From NCBI GenBank assembly GCA_016712355.1, contig JADJRF010000002.1, forward strand, positions 9,732 through 73,731: 64,000 bases of DNA, read 5' to 3'. The translations under genes and the position numbers were made by a program. This document shows, piece by piece, positions 33,233 through 42,222 of the stretch (position 1 is the stretch's first letter; the number at the start of each line of letters is the position of its first letter). Source of the stretch: Vampirovibrionales bacterium (GTDB taxonomy: Bacteria; Cyanobacteriota; Vampirovibrionia; Vampirovibrionales; Vampirovibrionaceae). A model generated the notes under the pieces. It did not search any database, was not told the DNA's origin, and worked only from the letters and a program-made list of their open reading frames with translations.

Positions 33233-33945
33233 GATGCGTCATCAAGTGCAGCCTGTAGCTGCGCTAGGGCCTTGCGGACGGCAGAGACAAGCGATGCGTA
33301 CTTCGCGGCGTCGGATGTATCGACCGGCCCGACTTGCGCATCAGCGACCGCCGCGGCAACCCGAGTTGCGGCTCTGATGATCTTCTCGAACGCGTTGGCG
33401 TAATCCGCAATCAACTGCGCCCGGTCGAGGCCGTTGACGACGCGGCGGGCGTTGAGATAGTCGCAGCCATTGGCGTTGATGTAGTCGCCGATCTTCTTTC
33501 CGGTGAACAGGCCGCGCGCCATGCCGACGGCCATGATCGCGAAGGCCGTCTTCGGGTCTTTGGCGAGATCGGGATTGCCGAGCAGGTCGATGCCGAGAAG
33601 TTCCGAGAACAGCGTGTAATTGCGCCTGCCGGTAAGCTGCACGTAGCCGCGGCCGCGATAGAGATAGCCGTCGCCCGGCTGCGTATTGCCGAGCGTGCGG
33701 CCGATCGTCGTGTTGTACCCGTACTTGTCGAAGTACGAGCGGTCGCCGCGTTCCTCGATCGGCTCCCATGTGTCGGCGCATTCGTGCTTCGTCGTCGCCA
33801 GCAGGTAGGCGACGTTGCGGATATCAGATGGATCATCCGCCTCGATGAACCCGAGAAGCGTTTCGATCCCGTCAACCTGCGACTGGTTGAGTTTGCCGAA
33901 CGCGTCGCGGTAGCCGGCGAAGAACGTCTTGCGGTCGATGATCAC
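33229..33945 (-). CDS. Endolysin, glycoside hydrolase family 19 (chitinase/lysozyme-like)
   Basis: The product is 238 residues from GTG 33945 (GTGA overlap with the holin stop). GH19 signature: YLLATTKHECADTWEPIEE with catalytic Glu55 and second Glu64/65, then YLYRGRGYVQLTGRRNY and NPDLAKDPKTAFAIM. It cleaves peptidoglycan glycan strands at lysis. The C-terminal 40 residues are an Ala-rich helix. No signal peptide; export relies on the neighbouring holin. Confidence 0.85.
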   Translation of the reverse strand: MIIDRKTFFAGYRDAFGKLNQSQVDGIETLLGFIEADDPSDIRNVAYLLATTKHECADTWEPIEERGDRSYFDKYGYNTTIGRTLGNTQPGDGYLYRGRGYVQLTGRRNYTLFSELLGIDLLGNPDLAKDPKTAFAIMAVGMARGLFTGKKIGDYINANGCDYLNARRVVNGLDRAQLIADYANAFEKIIRAATRVAAAVADAQVGPVDTSDAAKYASLVSAVRKALAQLQAALDDAS

Positions 33946-34541
33946 AGGCTACGCTCCTTGGCGTCGATCCTTGCGTCATTGCGCGTCTCGCGGATCGTAT
34001 CGCCGAGCACCATCGTCTTGAGCTTCGATCCAGACGACGACCCGAAGTAGTATGCCAGCACCATCGCGTAAGCGCCGGCCACCTGCCCAATCAGCAGGTA
34101 GATCACATCGCCGTTGTCCTTCGGAGGGATCACGAAGAACAGCGCCCCTAGGACGATGAAGAATCCGACAACGGCCACGGTCGCCAGTACGGCCGGCACG
34201 CGGTCCTTAACCTCCACCTCCCGCTTGCGGGCACTATCGCGATCCCCGGCCGCGATCCGCTCTGAGTCGATGCCAAGCTCGGCGATGCGCGTCTTAAATG
34301 CGTTGTCTGCCTGCTGCAGCGCGACGTATTGCTCGGGCGTCAGCTGCCCGCTCTGCAACACGCCGGCCAGCTTCTTCTCCTGCTCTGCCGGCGATAGCCC
34401 CTGCACCTCGTCGGCCGGGAAGATCGCCTCAAGCAGCGCGGCAACGCCCGCGCCGGCGAGCGGCGTTCCGAAGATACTGGCGACGGTCGGCGCGATCGTC
34501 TTGATGGCGGACTTCCAGTCGAAATCGTCAAAGAAACTCAT
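33942..34541 (-). CDS. Holin of the 3TM (GTA-holin) type
   Basis: The product is 199 residues. Hydrophobic segments lie at about 15-40 (weak), 115-138 (PAVLATVAVVGFFIVLGALF) and 145-168 (IYLLIGQVAGAYAMVLAYYF). The sequence (PAEQEKKLAG, DSARKREVEVKD) matches the 3TM holin family, often paired with a GH19 lysin. It makes inner-membrane lesions that release the endolysin. Confidence 0.8.
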   Translation of the reverse strand: MSFFDDFDWKSAIKTIAPTVASIFGTPLAGAGVAALLEAIFPADEVQGLSPAEQEKKLAGVLQSGQLTPEQYVALQQADNAFKTRIAELGIDSERIAAGDRDSARKREVEVKDRVPAVLATVAVVGFFIVLGALFFVIPPKDNGDVIYLLIGQVAGAYAMVLAYYFGSSSGSKLKTMVLGDTIRETRNDARIDAKERSL

Positions 34542-34551
34542 TGCTCTCTCA

Positions 34552-34902
34552 CTACCAGCCAGATTTGAGCTTTATCAACGCGACTATGGCGCCGACCAGA
34601 ACGGCGACAAGCGTCACGCCTTTGATTATTATATCTCCAATAGCTTTCGCAAACTTTGCGCGGGCATCGTCTGCAATGACATTTATTTCAATTTGCTTAA
34701 TTCTATCGTCTATGCGCTCAACCAAAGCGCGATCTTTTTCTAGTTTTCGCGCTATCTCTGCTCTGTCCACTTCCTCTCTGCGGATGTGATCGTGAAAATC
34801 GCTCGCGAGTTGTTCGATCAACAGCCGCAGCGTTGGCGTGTCGTCTTTATCTCGGTATCGGGGAGCGAACCGCTCAACGCGGCTGTCATCATCGTTCGCC
34901 AT
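34552..34902 (-). CDS. Coiled-coil/transmembrane lysis-associated protein
   Basis: The product is about 116 residues from ATG 34902 (MANDDDSRV); an in-frame ATG at 34941 is an alternative and neither has a strong SD. Charged helices (EVDRAEIARKLEKDRALVER) are followed by a C-terminal membrane helix (GVTLVAVLVGAIVALIKL). Its placement just upstream of the holin suggests an antiholin or holin accessory; inference. Confidence 0.55.
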   Translation of the reverse strand: MANDDDSRVERFAPRYRDKDDTPTLRLLIEQLASDFHDHIRREEVDRAEIARKLEKDRALVERIDDRIKQIEINVIADDARAKFAKAIGDIIIKGVTLVAVLVGAIVALIKLKSGW

Positions 34903-35050
34903 CTTATCGCCGGCCGGATTTGTGAGGCAGATCACAGTCATAACGAAAATCTCGCATTAGGCTATTCTCAGCCATTATCCGCGCTCCTTGTAAGCGTGGC
35001 CTGGTGGTTAGGCGCGCTCGGTGTTTGCCGCACCGGGCGTGCCGTCAGCT

Positions 35051-36115
35051 TCATCTGTCTGGCGCGCAATAGCTGGCGAGCGGGAGAGCGTTTCCGCCGC
35101 TGTAGGTTGTCCCCTCGACGTTGTTGTCGATCAGCCGTAGGTGGTCGTAGAGCTTTAGGAATTGCGCGTTGAGTTCGTTCGCCTCCGCGGTTGTCCAGAC
35201 TGCTCCCGCGCCGCCGCCGGAAAGTCCGCATCTGCCTTTGGCGGTAAGCTCGCCTTTGTCAGTGATCAGAACGCCGTAACCGAGAAAAGCGTCGTACAAC
35301 TTGCCGCCGAAAGATGTCAGGCCGAGCGATGATTTCGACGGCCCTCCCTTCTCGAACGGAGGGATGCTAAGCAGCGAGCCATATTCAAAGCGGCCGTCAT
35401 TGGGGGCGACTGTGCTATCCGTTGACACTGCCGGCCAGCGCGCTGTCTTGCCAAGAATTGCTTTGAGCCCGGCAGCATTGGCGTACCGCACAGCGACGTG
35501 GATGACGTGATTAATTACCCCTGCGCCGCGCACTTCATGCGGGCGTATAGACGTCGCCACGCGTGAAATCGACGCCGCCGTGCCAGACGTTCTCGGCGAA
35601 CCCCATCCTTTCGCGGTGAACGGATTATATTTGAAGCAGGCCAGGGCACGGCCGGTGGTGGCTGTCTGGCGCTCAAAGTGAGTGAACGACCACCAAAATC
35701 CGTCCGAATACACCTCGACGTTGCTATCCAAGGCGTTATTTGGAGGGTTCCGCCCCGTGACGTATGTCGGGATTTTCACATCGACGAACTTCCCGGCGGC
35801 GTTAAGCAGATTTGCCGAGTCGCCCCCGCCGGCAATCGCCGTGTTGCGGGTGACCCGCACAACCGGATCAGTAGGGCTGGGGTTTATGTAATCGCAACCG
35901 AACTTTCCGGCGCCAAAGTTGAATCCGATCTGGTTGCCCGCACCGAGCCAGTCCTGCGTTTTGACGTCCCCTGTTGCAAGCCAGTTCGAATTAGCGCTGA
36001 CCGGCCGGCGCAGCGCCCCGACACAGATGTTCAGCCACCCGTCATCTTTTGGGTAAATGCAGTCCCCGGCAGGGGCATCTCCTGGTGATGTCCCGAAGCA
36101 GCACCCCGTAACCAT
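35051..36115 (-). CDS. Tail-associated protein, GCCF paralog 1
   Basis: The product is 354 residues from ATG 36115 (TGATG). It begins MVTGCCFGTSPGDAPAG; the nearby glycosidase begins MAGCCFATSGAPLPAD, suggesting a shared attachment or cap motif. The body is beta-rich with Asn/Trp (YSDGFWWSFTHFER). Likely a tail fibre component or depolymerase accessory; no catalytic motif identified. Downstream bases to 34903 hold a short gap with no gene. Confidence 0.5.
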   Translation of the reverse strand: MVTGCCFGTSPGDAPAGDCIYPKDDGWLNICVGALRRPVSANSNWLATGDVKTQDWLGAGNQIGFNFGAGKFGCDYINPSPTDPVVRVTRNTAIAGGGDSANLLNAAGKFVDVKIPTYVTGRNPPNNALDSNVEVYSDGFWWSFTHFERQTATTGRALACFKYNPFTAKGWGSPRTSGTAASISRVATSIRPHEVRGAGVINHVIHVAVRYANAAGLKAILGKTARWPAVSTDSTVAPNDGRFEYGSLLSIPPFEKGGPSKSSLGLTSFGGKLYDAFLGYGVLITDKGELTAKGRCGLSGGGAGAVWTTAEANELNAQFLKLYDHLRLIDNNVEGTTYSGGNALPLASYCAPDR

Positions 36116-36417
36116 CAGCCGATCTCCACTTGTGCCGCGCACAGCCAGGCGGGCGCCAAGTCTTCCATGCCGACGGTCTGCCCGATGCTGTGTTGCTGCG
36201 GCTGGCCGGTCAGTACCATCTTGCACGGGCACAAGCTTTTGCGCCGGCACCACGCCATGCCCCGCGCAACAACGTCGGCGGCGGGAAAGTCGCCCGCGAA
36301 CAGCATCATCCCGGCATTCATCAGCAGCGCTGCAGCGCGCTCGCGCTGTGCCTCGCCCGTGTCAACGAGATGCAGTGCGCGGTCGGCGAGTTCTCGGGCG
36401 TCGCTAATGTCAATCAT
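36115..36417 (-). CDS. Small helical protein of the tail module
   Basis: The product is 100 residues. A helical N-terminal half (DARELADRALHLVDTGEAQR) is followed by a Cys-containing C-terminal half (WCRRKSLCPCKM). Coupled by overlap to both neighbours; possibly a tail fibre chaperone. No family recognised. Confidence 0.5.
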   Translation of the reverse strand: MIDISDARELADRALHLVDTGEAQRERAAALLMNAGMMLFAGDFPAADVVARGMAWCRRKSLCPCKMVLTGQPQQHSIGQTVGMEDLAPAWLCAAQVEIG

Positions 36418-37673
36418 CAGACGATCTCTACCCAGATTGGCGACGGCCCCGCCGTTATGGTCAGCACGCCCGCCGTGGTCGAAACCGTGCTCTGCGCGCC
36501 GTCACGCAGCGTGCGCCGCACCGTGGCGGGCAGCCCCGAGATGCTAACGCTGGCATTGCCAGCAACCGTCCATGCACACCAGGCGGCTCTGCCGTCAGCC
36601 TTGGCCAGCGCGTACAGATAAACGCCGGCTGCTGATCCCAATCGGGTAACGTTGGTCGCGCCGATCAGGAAGTTGCATGCGGTTTGATATGCTGCCCACG
36701 ACGGTTTCTTGGAGCCGCCGTTGATGCGCGGCGGGTTCCATAGGCCCATGCCACCGGACTCATCGCCCGTGTTCGCCCCGTTGAGCTGGAACTGGTACCA
36801 CCTGTCAATCCCGAGGTCGGCGTACATCACCGCCATGCGGACAAGAAAGCTGGCCTGATTATCGTCTGTCGTGAGGTTCTTGGCCTTGCCTGTAACCGGA
36901 TCGATGTTCCCGGCGGGGTCTGTCGTCCAGCCGCTCTCTGTTATCCAGATTTCGCCCTTAAATCCAGCCGCTCGCGTTCGATTGATCGACGCCGGAATGA
37001 TGTCATCAACGGCGCCCTTCTTGTCGCCTATTTCCGGCGCCGGGGCGGGGTTTCCCTTGCAGTACAGGTGCCACGAAAACACGTCTGAGGCGGCCATGAA
37101 TGCCGCGTTCGCCATTAGCGCATCCCACCATGGGCCGGAGTTATTGCCGCCTCGCGTGACCGGCGGAACGATCGAGACGCCCGTAACGACCGTCGCTGTC
37201 GGATCAGCGGCGCGGATCGCGGCCGAGCAGCCGATTGCCACTTGCGCGTATTGCGCTGCTGTCCAGCCGCGGAAGTCGCATTCGTTGTAGACCTCCCACT
37301 CTTTGATCGTCGCCTTGTAGCGGTTGACCGCCGCCGTAACGAAAGCATACAGCGACGGCAAGTCGGCCGGGTTTGGATAGATGTTTCCGCCGACGCTGGT
37401 CGATGAAGCCCAGGCCGGCGTTTGCGAGATAACGCCCAGGCAGTTGATGTTGTTGGACTTCAGTGCGGCGACGAGGCTGTCAATCTCCGCCCACTTGTAC
37501 GCAGCGTTGCGCGTCGGCTCGACGCTGGACCACTGTATGTGCCGCCGGAGATCAATGCGCGGGTGAACGTCAGCGGCGCCCGTGACGGCCGTATTGCCGA
37601 TGCGCGTGCCGAGGCGGAAGCCCGCATCGGCTGGTAAGGGTGCGCCCGACGTGGCGAAGCAGCAGCCGGCCAC
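36417..37673 (-). CDS. TIM-barrel glycoside hydrolase of the tail (GCCF paralog 2)
   Basis: The product is 418 residues. The (beta/alpha)8 glycosidase features are acid/base Glu131 in EWEVYNECDF and nucleophile Glu246 in IWITESGWTT, a clan-A pair as in GH5/GH39. A C-terminal beta domain (from about 345) ends VWVEIV-like. It opens with MAGCCFATSG. It probably degrades host surface polysaccharide during adsorption. Confidence 0.7.
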   Translation of the reverse strand: MAGCCFATSGAPLPADAGFRLGTRIGNTAVTGAADVHPRIDLRRHIQWSSVEPTRNAAYKWAEIDSLVAALKSNNINCLGVISQTPAWASSTSVGGNIYPNPADLPSLYAFVTAAVNRYKATIKEWEVYNECDFRGWTAAQYAQVAIGCSAAIRAADPTATVVTGVSIVPPVTRGGNNSGPWWDALMANAAFMAASDVFSWHLYCKGNPAPAPEIGDKKGAVDDIIPASINRTRAAGFKGEIWITESGWTTDPAGNIDPVTGKAKNLTTDDNQASFLVRMAVMYADLGIDRWYQFQLNGANTGDESGGMGLWNPPRINGGSKKPSWAAYQTACNFLIGATNVTRLGSAAGVYLYALAKADGRAAWCAWTVAGNASVSISGLPATVRRTLRDGAQSTVSTTAGVLTITAGPSPIWVEIV

Positions 37674-37678
37674 GTCGG

Positions 37679-39484
37679 CTACTCAATCACACGATAGATG
37701 TTGCCGTTGCGCCGCACGCACGCCGCTTTGTTTGGCGGCAGTGTGTAGCTGGCGATCGTCCCGCCGGTCGCGTTCTGCAGCGTGCACGGCGCTTCCGGCA
37801 CGATCGTCACGTTGGCCGCGCGCCAGTTATACAAGGGCAGCCACTGGCAACGCGCGGCGTTAGTCAGCGTGGCGGTGATGACCGTCGTGCCCGTGCCGAC
37901 GAAGTCGACGAACGGGGCGAGCAGCCCGATCACCTGCGCCGTCGAAACCTTCTCCGTATTCGAGACACGGTCGGCGAGCTCGCGGTGGAGCGGCGACACG
38001 AAGACGCGGGTTGCCGTTTCGGTGATGGCGTCGGCATCAGGAGTGCCCGTGGACACGCCCAACAGCGTCCGCACATCGGCCGCCGACAATTGCGACCAGG
38101 CGCCAGATCCGGATGCGCGGCCGATCAGGCCGGGCGCGCTGGCGTTGACGAGTTTTGCCAGCGTAACGCTGTTGTCATCGAGGCTGATGGCGCTTGATTG
38201 CCATGCCGTACTGCCGAGCTCAACGTTGATACGCGTGACAATATCCGGGCCACTGACCGATCCGGTGTTGATCGGGGTTGACTTGTTAAAGCTTGCCCAC
38301 ATGTTGCCGAGTGTTGCGGAGGTCGCCCCGTCGCCACCGCCGTACTGCAGCCGGATGCGCGTCGTCGCTGTCTTTGCGCCGGCCGGGCACGAAACCTCCG
38401 TGCCGAATACCTGACCAGTGCCATTGCTGCCATCGATCATTACCTCGGCGTTTAACGACGTCCAATTCGTGTAGCCGCCGGCGGCGGTAGAATACTGCCA
38501 TTGAAACTTGCTGCCCGTCGGCGCTGGGGAACCAGCCGACACATAGGCCCCTGCTATGATGGTTGTGCACAGGGTAAGGTCGCGCTGCCATCGGCGATTC
38601 TGGCTGGCGACCTCGCCCATTGAGACGGGCACCGTCATATTTGAGGTGGCCGTTGACCACGAAATCTCGTCTGAGTCGGTCGCGGCTGCGTCGGCCGGCG
38701 CGAGTTGCGCGCTCGGAACGTAGCCGCTGGAATTGAGGCTTGCGTATCCGTTGACCGCACCCTTGCGGCTGATACGCTCGCACTCGGCATCGATCTCGGC
38801 AGCCAGTGCGGATACCGTCACTGATGACCAGTTTCCAGCCGGCGTGTAGGCAATCGACGTGGCGTTGATACCGGCGACCGCATCCGCAACCGCGTCCGTG
38901 ATGGCCGAGCCGATGTCGGTCGAGTTGACCTTGCTGTCGAGCGCCGTCGTAAGCCCCGTGATTTGGGCGATTTCGTGCCCGTGATCGGAAGCGGCCTTCA
39001 GTTCAAGCGCGCCCGTAAGCCCCGTGATGTCGGCAATCGCATAGTCGTCTGCGCCTGGGATGAGATTGCCGTCCTCATCCATCTCGCGGCCGTTGAATGA
39101 GTGCGCGAAGGCTTTGCGCCAGGAGTCGCCCCCATACAACACGTCGAAAGCCGCGGCAATGGCGGGAGCGGTCAGCCCGTTTTCGCTGAGAATGGCCTCG
39201 ACGTCCGTCCCAAGGCGAGTGTTCAGGAGATCCAGCACGAGATCGCCGGTCACCGCCGCCGGCAAGTCCGTCAGCTTGTCGCGGTCAGCCTGGCCGAGCA
39301 GATAAAGAGGCGCCAGTTCCGAAAACGCCGTTACGCCGACGGACCCGGGAATCAGCTTGCCGATGACAAGATGGGAGAACTCCGCCGTATCGTCGTCGAA
39401 CAACGCGATGGGCTCGCGCTCTGACACGTTGGGGTTTGCCGTCGTAACGGCGGCGACCTTGCCGCCCTTTAGCTGTAAAGGCAT
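37679..39484 (-). CDS. Tail fibre protein
   Basis: The product is 601 residues. Modules of the type ITGLTGALELKA and ITGLTTALDSKV (residues about 148-185) are typical of trimeric phage fibre shafts, followed by Ser/Thr/Gly-rich beta sequence and a C-terminal beta domain (TLPPNKAACVRRNGNIYRVI). It begins MPLQLKGGKVAAVTTANPN, a common fibre opening. Located between spike and glycosidase genes. Structural, for host recognition. Confidence 0.7.
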   Translation of the reverse strand: MPLQLKGGKVAAVTTANPNVSEREPIALFDDDTAEFSHLVIGKLIPGSVGVTAFSELAPLYLLGQADRDKLTDLPAAVTGDLVLDLLNTRLGTDVEAILSENGLTAPAIAAAFDVLYGGDSWRKAFAHSFNGREMDEDGNLIPGADDYAIADITGLTGALELKAASDHGHEIAQITGLTTALDSKVNSTDIGSAITDAVADAVAGINATSIAYTPAGNWSSVTVSALAAEIDAECERISRKGAVNGYASLNSSGYVPSAQLAPADAAATDSDEISWSTATSNMTVPVSMGEVASQNRRWQRDLTLCTTIIAGAYVSAGSPAPTGSKFQWQYSTAAGGYTNWTSLNAEVMIDGSNGTGQVFGTEVSCPAGAKTATTRIRLQYGGGDGATSATLGNMWASFNKSTPINTGSVSGPDIVTRINVELGSTAWQSSAISLDDNSVTLAKLVNASAPGLIGRASGSGAWSQLSAADVRTLLGVSTGTPDADAITETATRVFVSPLHRELADRVSNTEKVSTAQVIGLLAPFVDFVGTGTTVITATLTNAARCQWLPLYNWRAANVTIVPEAPCTLQNATGGTIASYTLPPNKAACVRRNGNIYRVIE

Positions 39485-39496
39485 CTTGCTACTCCG

Positions 39497-39781
39497 CTAG
39501 GAAATTTCGCCGCCGTCGAAAGAGCCGACGCCCGCTGTTGCATCGCCGCCAATTTCGCCGCCATCCAGCGCCCCATATGGCGCCGTTGCATCGCCGCCGA
39601 TCTCGCCGCCATCCAAGGTGCTGGGTATGTATCCCCCGCCTCCGAACAGCTCTGCCATATCCGCCGCCGACACCGTGTAAAACTCGCCGGACTGGGCGCG
39701 AAACAGGAACCCGCCGGATACAAAGTTTGGCGTACCGCCGCTAATCGGGCCGATCATTCTGGGGTCAAGAGGTTCAATCAC
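39497..39781 (-). CDS. Gly-rich repeat protein of the tail module
   Basis: The product is 94 residues from GTG 39781, four bases after the tail-spike stop. The first 60 residues (PISGGTPNFVSGGFLFRAQS) suggest a fibre tip or connector. The end contains three copies of a DGGEI motif, two as LDGGEIGGDATA, encoded by tandem DNA repeats at 39499-39620. Confidence 0.5.
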   Translation of the reverse strand: MIEPLDPRMIGPISGGTPNFVSGGFLFRAQSGEFYTVSAADMAELFGGGGYIPSTLDGGEIGGDATAPYGALDGGEIGGDATAGVGSFDGGEIS

Positions 39782-39785
39782 GGCG

Positions 39786-42146
39786 CTACCCCACGTTGTT
39801 TGCAATGACTTTCGTCGCAGTCGCGATCGGCGACTCGTTGACCCGTTCCGTCAAGTTGCCAACGCACACATTGCCTTCGACCATGAAATGGTCGTTAGCG
39901 CCGGCGAGGAAGACGCCATAGGAATGCGTCGGCAAAAGGCCGATTGCCGGCCCGATTGTGTTGCCTGATACCCGGAAGCGCTGCGCGCCCGCGCCGATAG
40001 CAACGCCCGCGAAAGCCCCGGCTGCCGACTGGCTGTTGCTCAAAATATGATTGTTCGAGATATCAACGGCGACCGGTCCGGCATTCAGCACGACGCCCTG
40101 CTGCCAATTGCCCATTATCCGAGTTGTGCGGGCGATGATCTCGCCACGGAAGTTGGAACCAATGACGAGGCCGTTTCCGGTTAGGCACGATCCCAGCCAA
40201 GAGTGCTCCATATAGAAACCCTCGCCGCGGTCCAGGATCACGCCGTTTCCGTAGTTATGGTCGCCCTCAATGTCGTAGACGTAGCACCATATCGGAAACG
40301 ACGATCCCGTATTGGCGCTGTCGGTCATAAACAGCGCGTTGCCGCCGTTCAGGCAGATCGCCTTATCAACGATCAGAGAATAGGCATAGGAGTCGTAAAC
40401 GATTGGCGTCGCGAACATGTTGGCGACGAAGCGCCACTTGCATCCGCCATCAGTGATCTGAGATGTGAACGCCGTTGCAGGCGTCGTGCCTGGGATGCCG
40501 GATGGTCCGGTGCCGGTTGTAGCGGAAGTGCCGGCGACAGAGCATTGATAGATATTCCCGGCGTTGATCAGAATGGCGCCCTGAGCGTAGGCCGTCCCGA
40601 TTGTCCACAGTTTGCGGGATCCCCACGGGTAGGGGTACGGGTTGTCGCTGGTCAGGTCGGAAATGATCAGTCGATACGACCGGAACCCCGATGATCCCGT
40701 GTATCGGACGCCGGGATTTGCCCCCAGCATTGACCGGACATGCACCCGCGACACCCGGCATTCTGTCGAGCCGAAAACATCTATGCCGTTCCAGCCGCTG
40801 AAAATGCGCACATCTTCGACCGAGCACCGGAAACAACCGTTTGTCAACCGGACTGAAAACCCGTTCGTTTTCTTGACGGCTGGCTGAAAATCTATGCCTC
40901 TGAGCCCTGAGTATGCGCAGCCGGAAAACGTGATATCGTCGCCATCTGAGAGCGATTGGAAGACGGTGCCGGGGCTGCCTGAAAGAATGATGCGGCTCTT
41001 GCCGGTGACGGAAAACGGCTGGATAGAGTACGTTCCAGGGGGAATGCGCAACTCTGCGCCGCCAGGATTGGCCGCAATTGCGGAGAGAATTGCCGCCGTG
41101 TTTTCCGTCGCCGTTGCATCCGGGGAAAGCCCGTATTCGCGGACATCGACCGGAGACGCCGATACCGGTTCGCGCCAGAACGGCCGGCCATTCTGGTCTG
41201 TTTCAAGCCGTCGGCTGGGCGGCCCGTCGGCGACAGCCGGGCCAGAAAGGTCGATTGCCCCAGGATGAAAGTGCCTGCCAAAGATCGAGGCGCTCGGAAT
41301 TGCGCTTTCGATTATTCCGCCGGTGACTTTGCCCCAAATCTTTAGCCCGGCCTGCAGCTCGTTCTCGCCAGGGTTGTCCTTTACTGGCAACAACAGGTTG
41401 ATTGCCTGAGACGGCCCGAAGGTGTCGTCGATCTCCCAGATGCCGACCTGCGGCACGCCGCCGAGGTTCAGGGTCACTGCGGTTTCGCTTGCTGCCGGAG
41501 ACGGCAATGGATAGACCTGGATACCGTCTACCAGCGTAAACGGCCCCCACTCGCGGATTGACGCCGCCCCCGCCTGCGATGCGAGCTGCGCGGCGGTGGC
41601 GGCCAAGTCGCGCGCTTCCTTGGCGATGACGTCGGCGGAAGCGGCAAGGCCAACGGTCGCGTCTGGATCGTAGGCGGTGGTGACGATCGCCGCCGCGGCG
41701 GTGTCGAACACCAGCGCGCGCCGCGCGGCTGGCTGCGGCAGCGTCGTGTCTACCGCGCCGGCGGCGGTCGGCGCCAGCCGCAGCGCCCGGCCGACTTCTT
41801 CGGCCACTTGCTGCGTCTGCATCTGCTGCGAGTCGAGTTCGTCGTTGACGGTCTTCGCTCGGAATTGCCCAGCTTCTGCGAAGTCCGTCAGGCGGGCATA
41901 TGGCCGCGTCCGCAAGATAGTGATCGTCTGGCCGTCTGCCGGCGCGGCGGCAAGCGTGATGGTGCCGCCGGAAGTCTGCCGCACGCCTGCCACGGTATAG
42001 GCGTCAGCCGCGAGCAGCGTACCGCTCGCATAGACGGAGATGTCGCTCTCCGAGAGAATGGGAAAGGGAAACGCGTACGTGAGGACGGAAGCAGATGCAA
42101 CGTGCTGAACCCGAGGAGCGACCGCAGAAACTTGGACGTCGGGCAT
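39786..42146 (-). CDS. Tail spike with T7-fibre-like N-terminus and beta-helix depolymerase
   Basis: The product is 786 residues. Residues 1-150 (LTYAFPFPILSESDISVYAS, ADGQTITILRTRPYARLTDF) match the T7 gp17 N-terminal particle-binding domain. From about 335 (DVREYGLSPDATATENTAAI) a right-handed parallel beta-helix of the pectate-lyase type follows, to the end. Such spikes bind and cut capsule or O-antigen. Expressed from the promoter at 42179-42222. Confidence 0.82.
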   Translation of the reverse strand: MPDVQVSAVAPRVQHVASASVLTYAFPFPILSESDISVYASGTLLAADAYTVAGVRQTSGGTITLAAAPADGQTITILRTRPYARLTDFAEAGQFRAKTVNDELDSQQMQTQQVAEEVGRALRLAPTAAGAVDTTLPQPAARRALVFDTAAAAIVTTAYDPDATVGLAASADVIAKEARDLAATAAQLASQAGAASIREWGPFTLVDGIQVYPLPSPAASETAVTLNLGGVPQVGIWEIDDTFGPSQAINLLLPVKDNPGENELQAGLKIWGKVTGGIIESAIPSASIFGRHFHPGAIDLSGPAVADGPPSRRLETDQNGRPFWREPVSASPVDVREYGLSPDATATENTAAILSAIAANPGGAELRIPPGTYSIQPFSVTGKSRIILSGSPGTVFQSLSDGDDITFSGCAYSGLRGIDFQPAVKKTNGFSVRLTNGCFRCSVEDVRIFSGWNGIDVFGSTECRVSRVHVRSMLGANPGVRYTGSSGFRSYRLIISDLTSDNPYPYPWGSRKLWTIGTAYAQGAILINAGNIYQCSVAGTSATTGTGPSGIPGTTPATAFTSQITDGGCKWRFVANMFATPIVYDSYAYSLIVDKAICLNGGNALFMTDSANTGSSFPIWCYVYDIEGDHNYGNGVILDRGEGFYMEHSWLGSCLTGNGLVIGSNFRGEIIARTTRIMGNWQQGVVLNAGPVAVDISNNHILSNSQSAAGAFAGVAIGAGAQRFRVSGNTIGPAIGLLPTHSYGVFLAGANDHFMVEGNVCVGNLTERVNESPIATATKVIANNVG

Positions 42147-42152
42147 GCCATA

Positions 42153-42174
42153 GCCACCGGTCTGTGTAGGTGGC
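42153..42174 (-). promoter_or_regulatory. Leader hairpin before the tail spike
   Basis: GCCACC/GGTGGC six-pair stem with a ten-base loop lies seven bases upstream of the spike ATG and directly below the -10, so it would occupy the 5' end of the mRNA. It may stabilise the transcript or affect initiation. Confidence 0.35.
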
Positions 42175-42178
42175 TCTC

Positions 42179-42222
42179 TATATATGCCCTATTTAGTCTG
42201 GTGTCACGGGGGTTGGTCTACC
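42179..42222 (-). promoter_or_regulatory. Promoter of the tail spike/lysis operon with shared upstream module
   Basis: Minus strand: GGTAGACCAACCCCC, then -35 GTGACA (42207-42202), 17-base spacer, -10 TATATA (42184-42179). The 21-base upstream module is the same, with one mismatch, as at 16112-16132. Conservation upstream of the -35 suggests an activator or repressor box. Confidence 0.6.
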
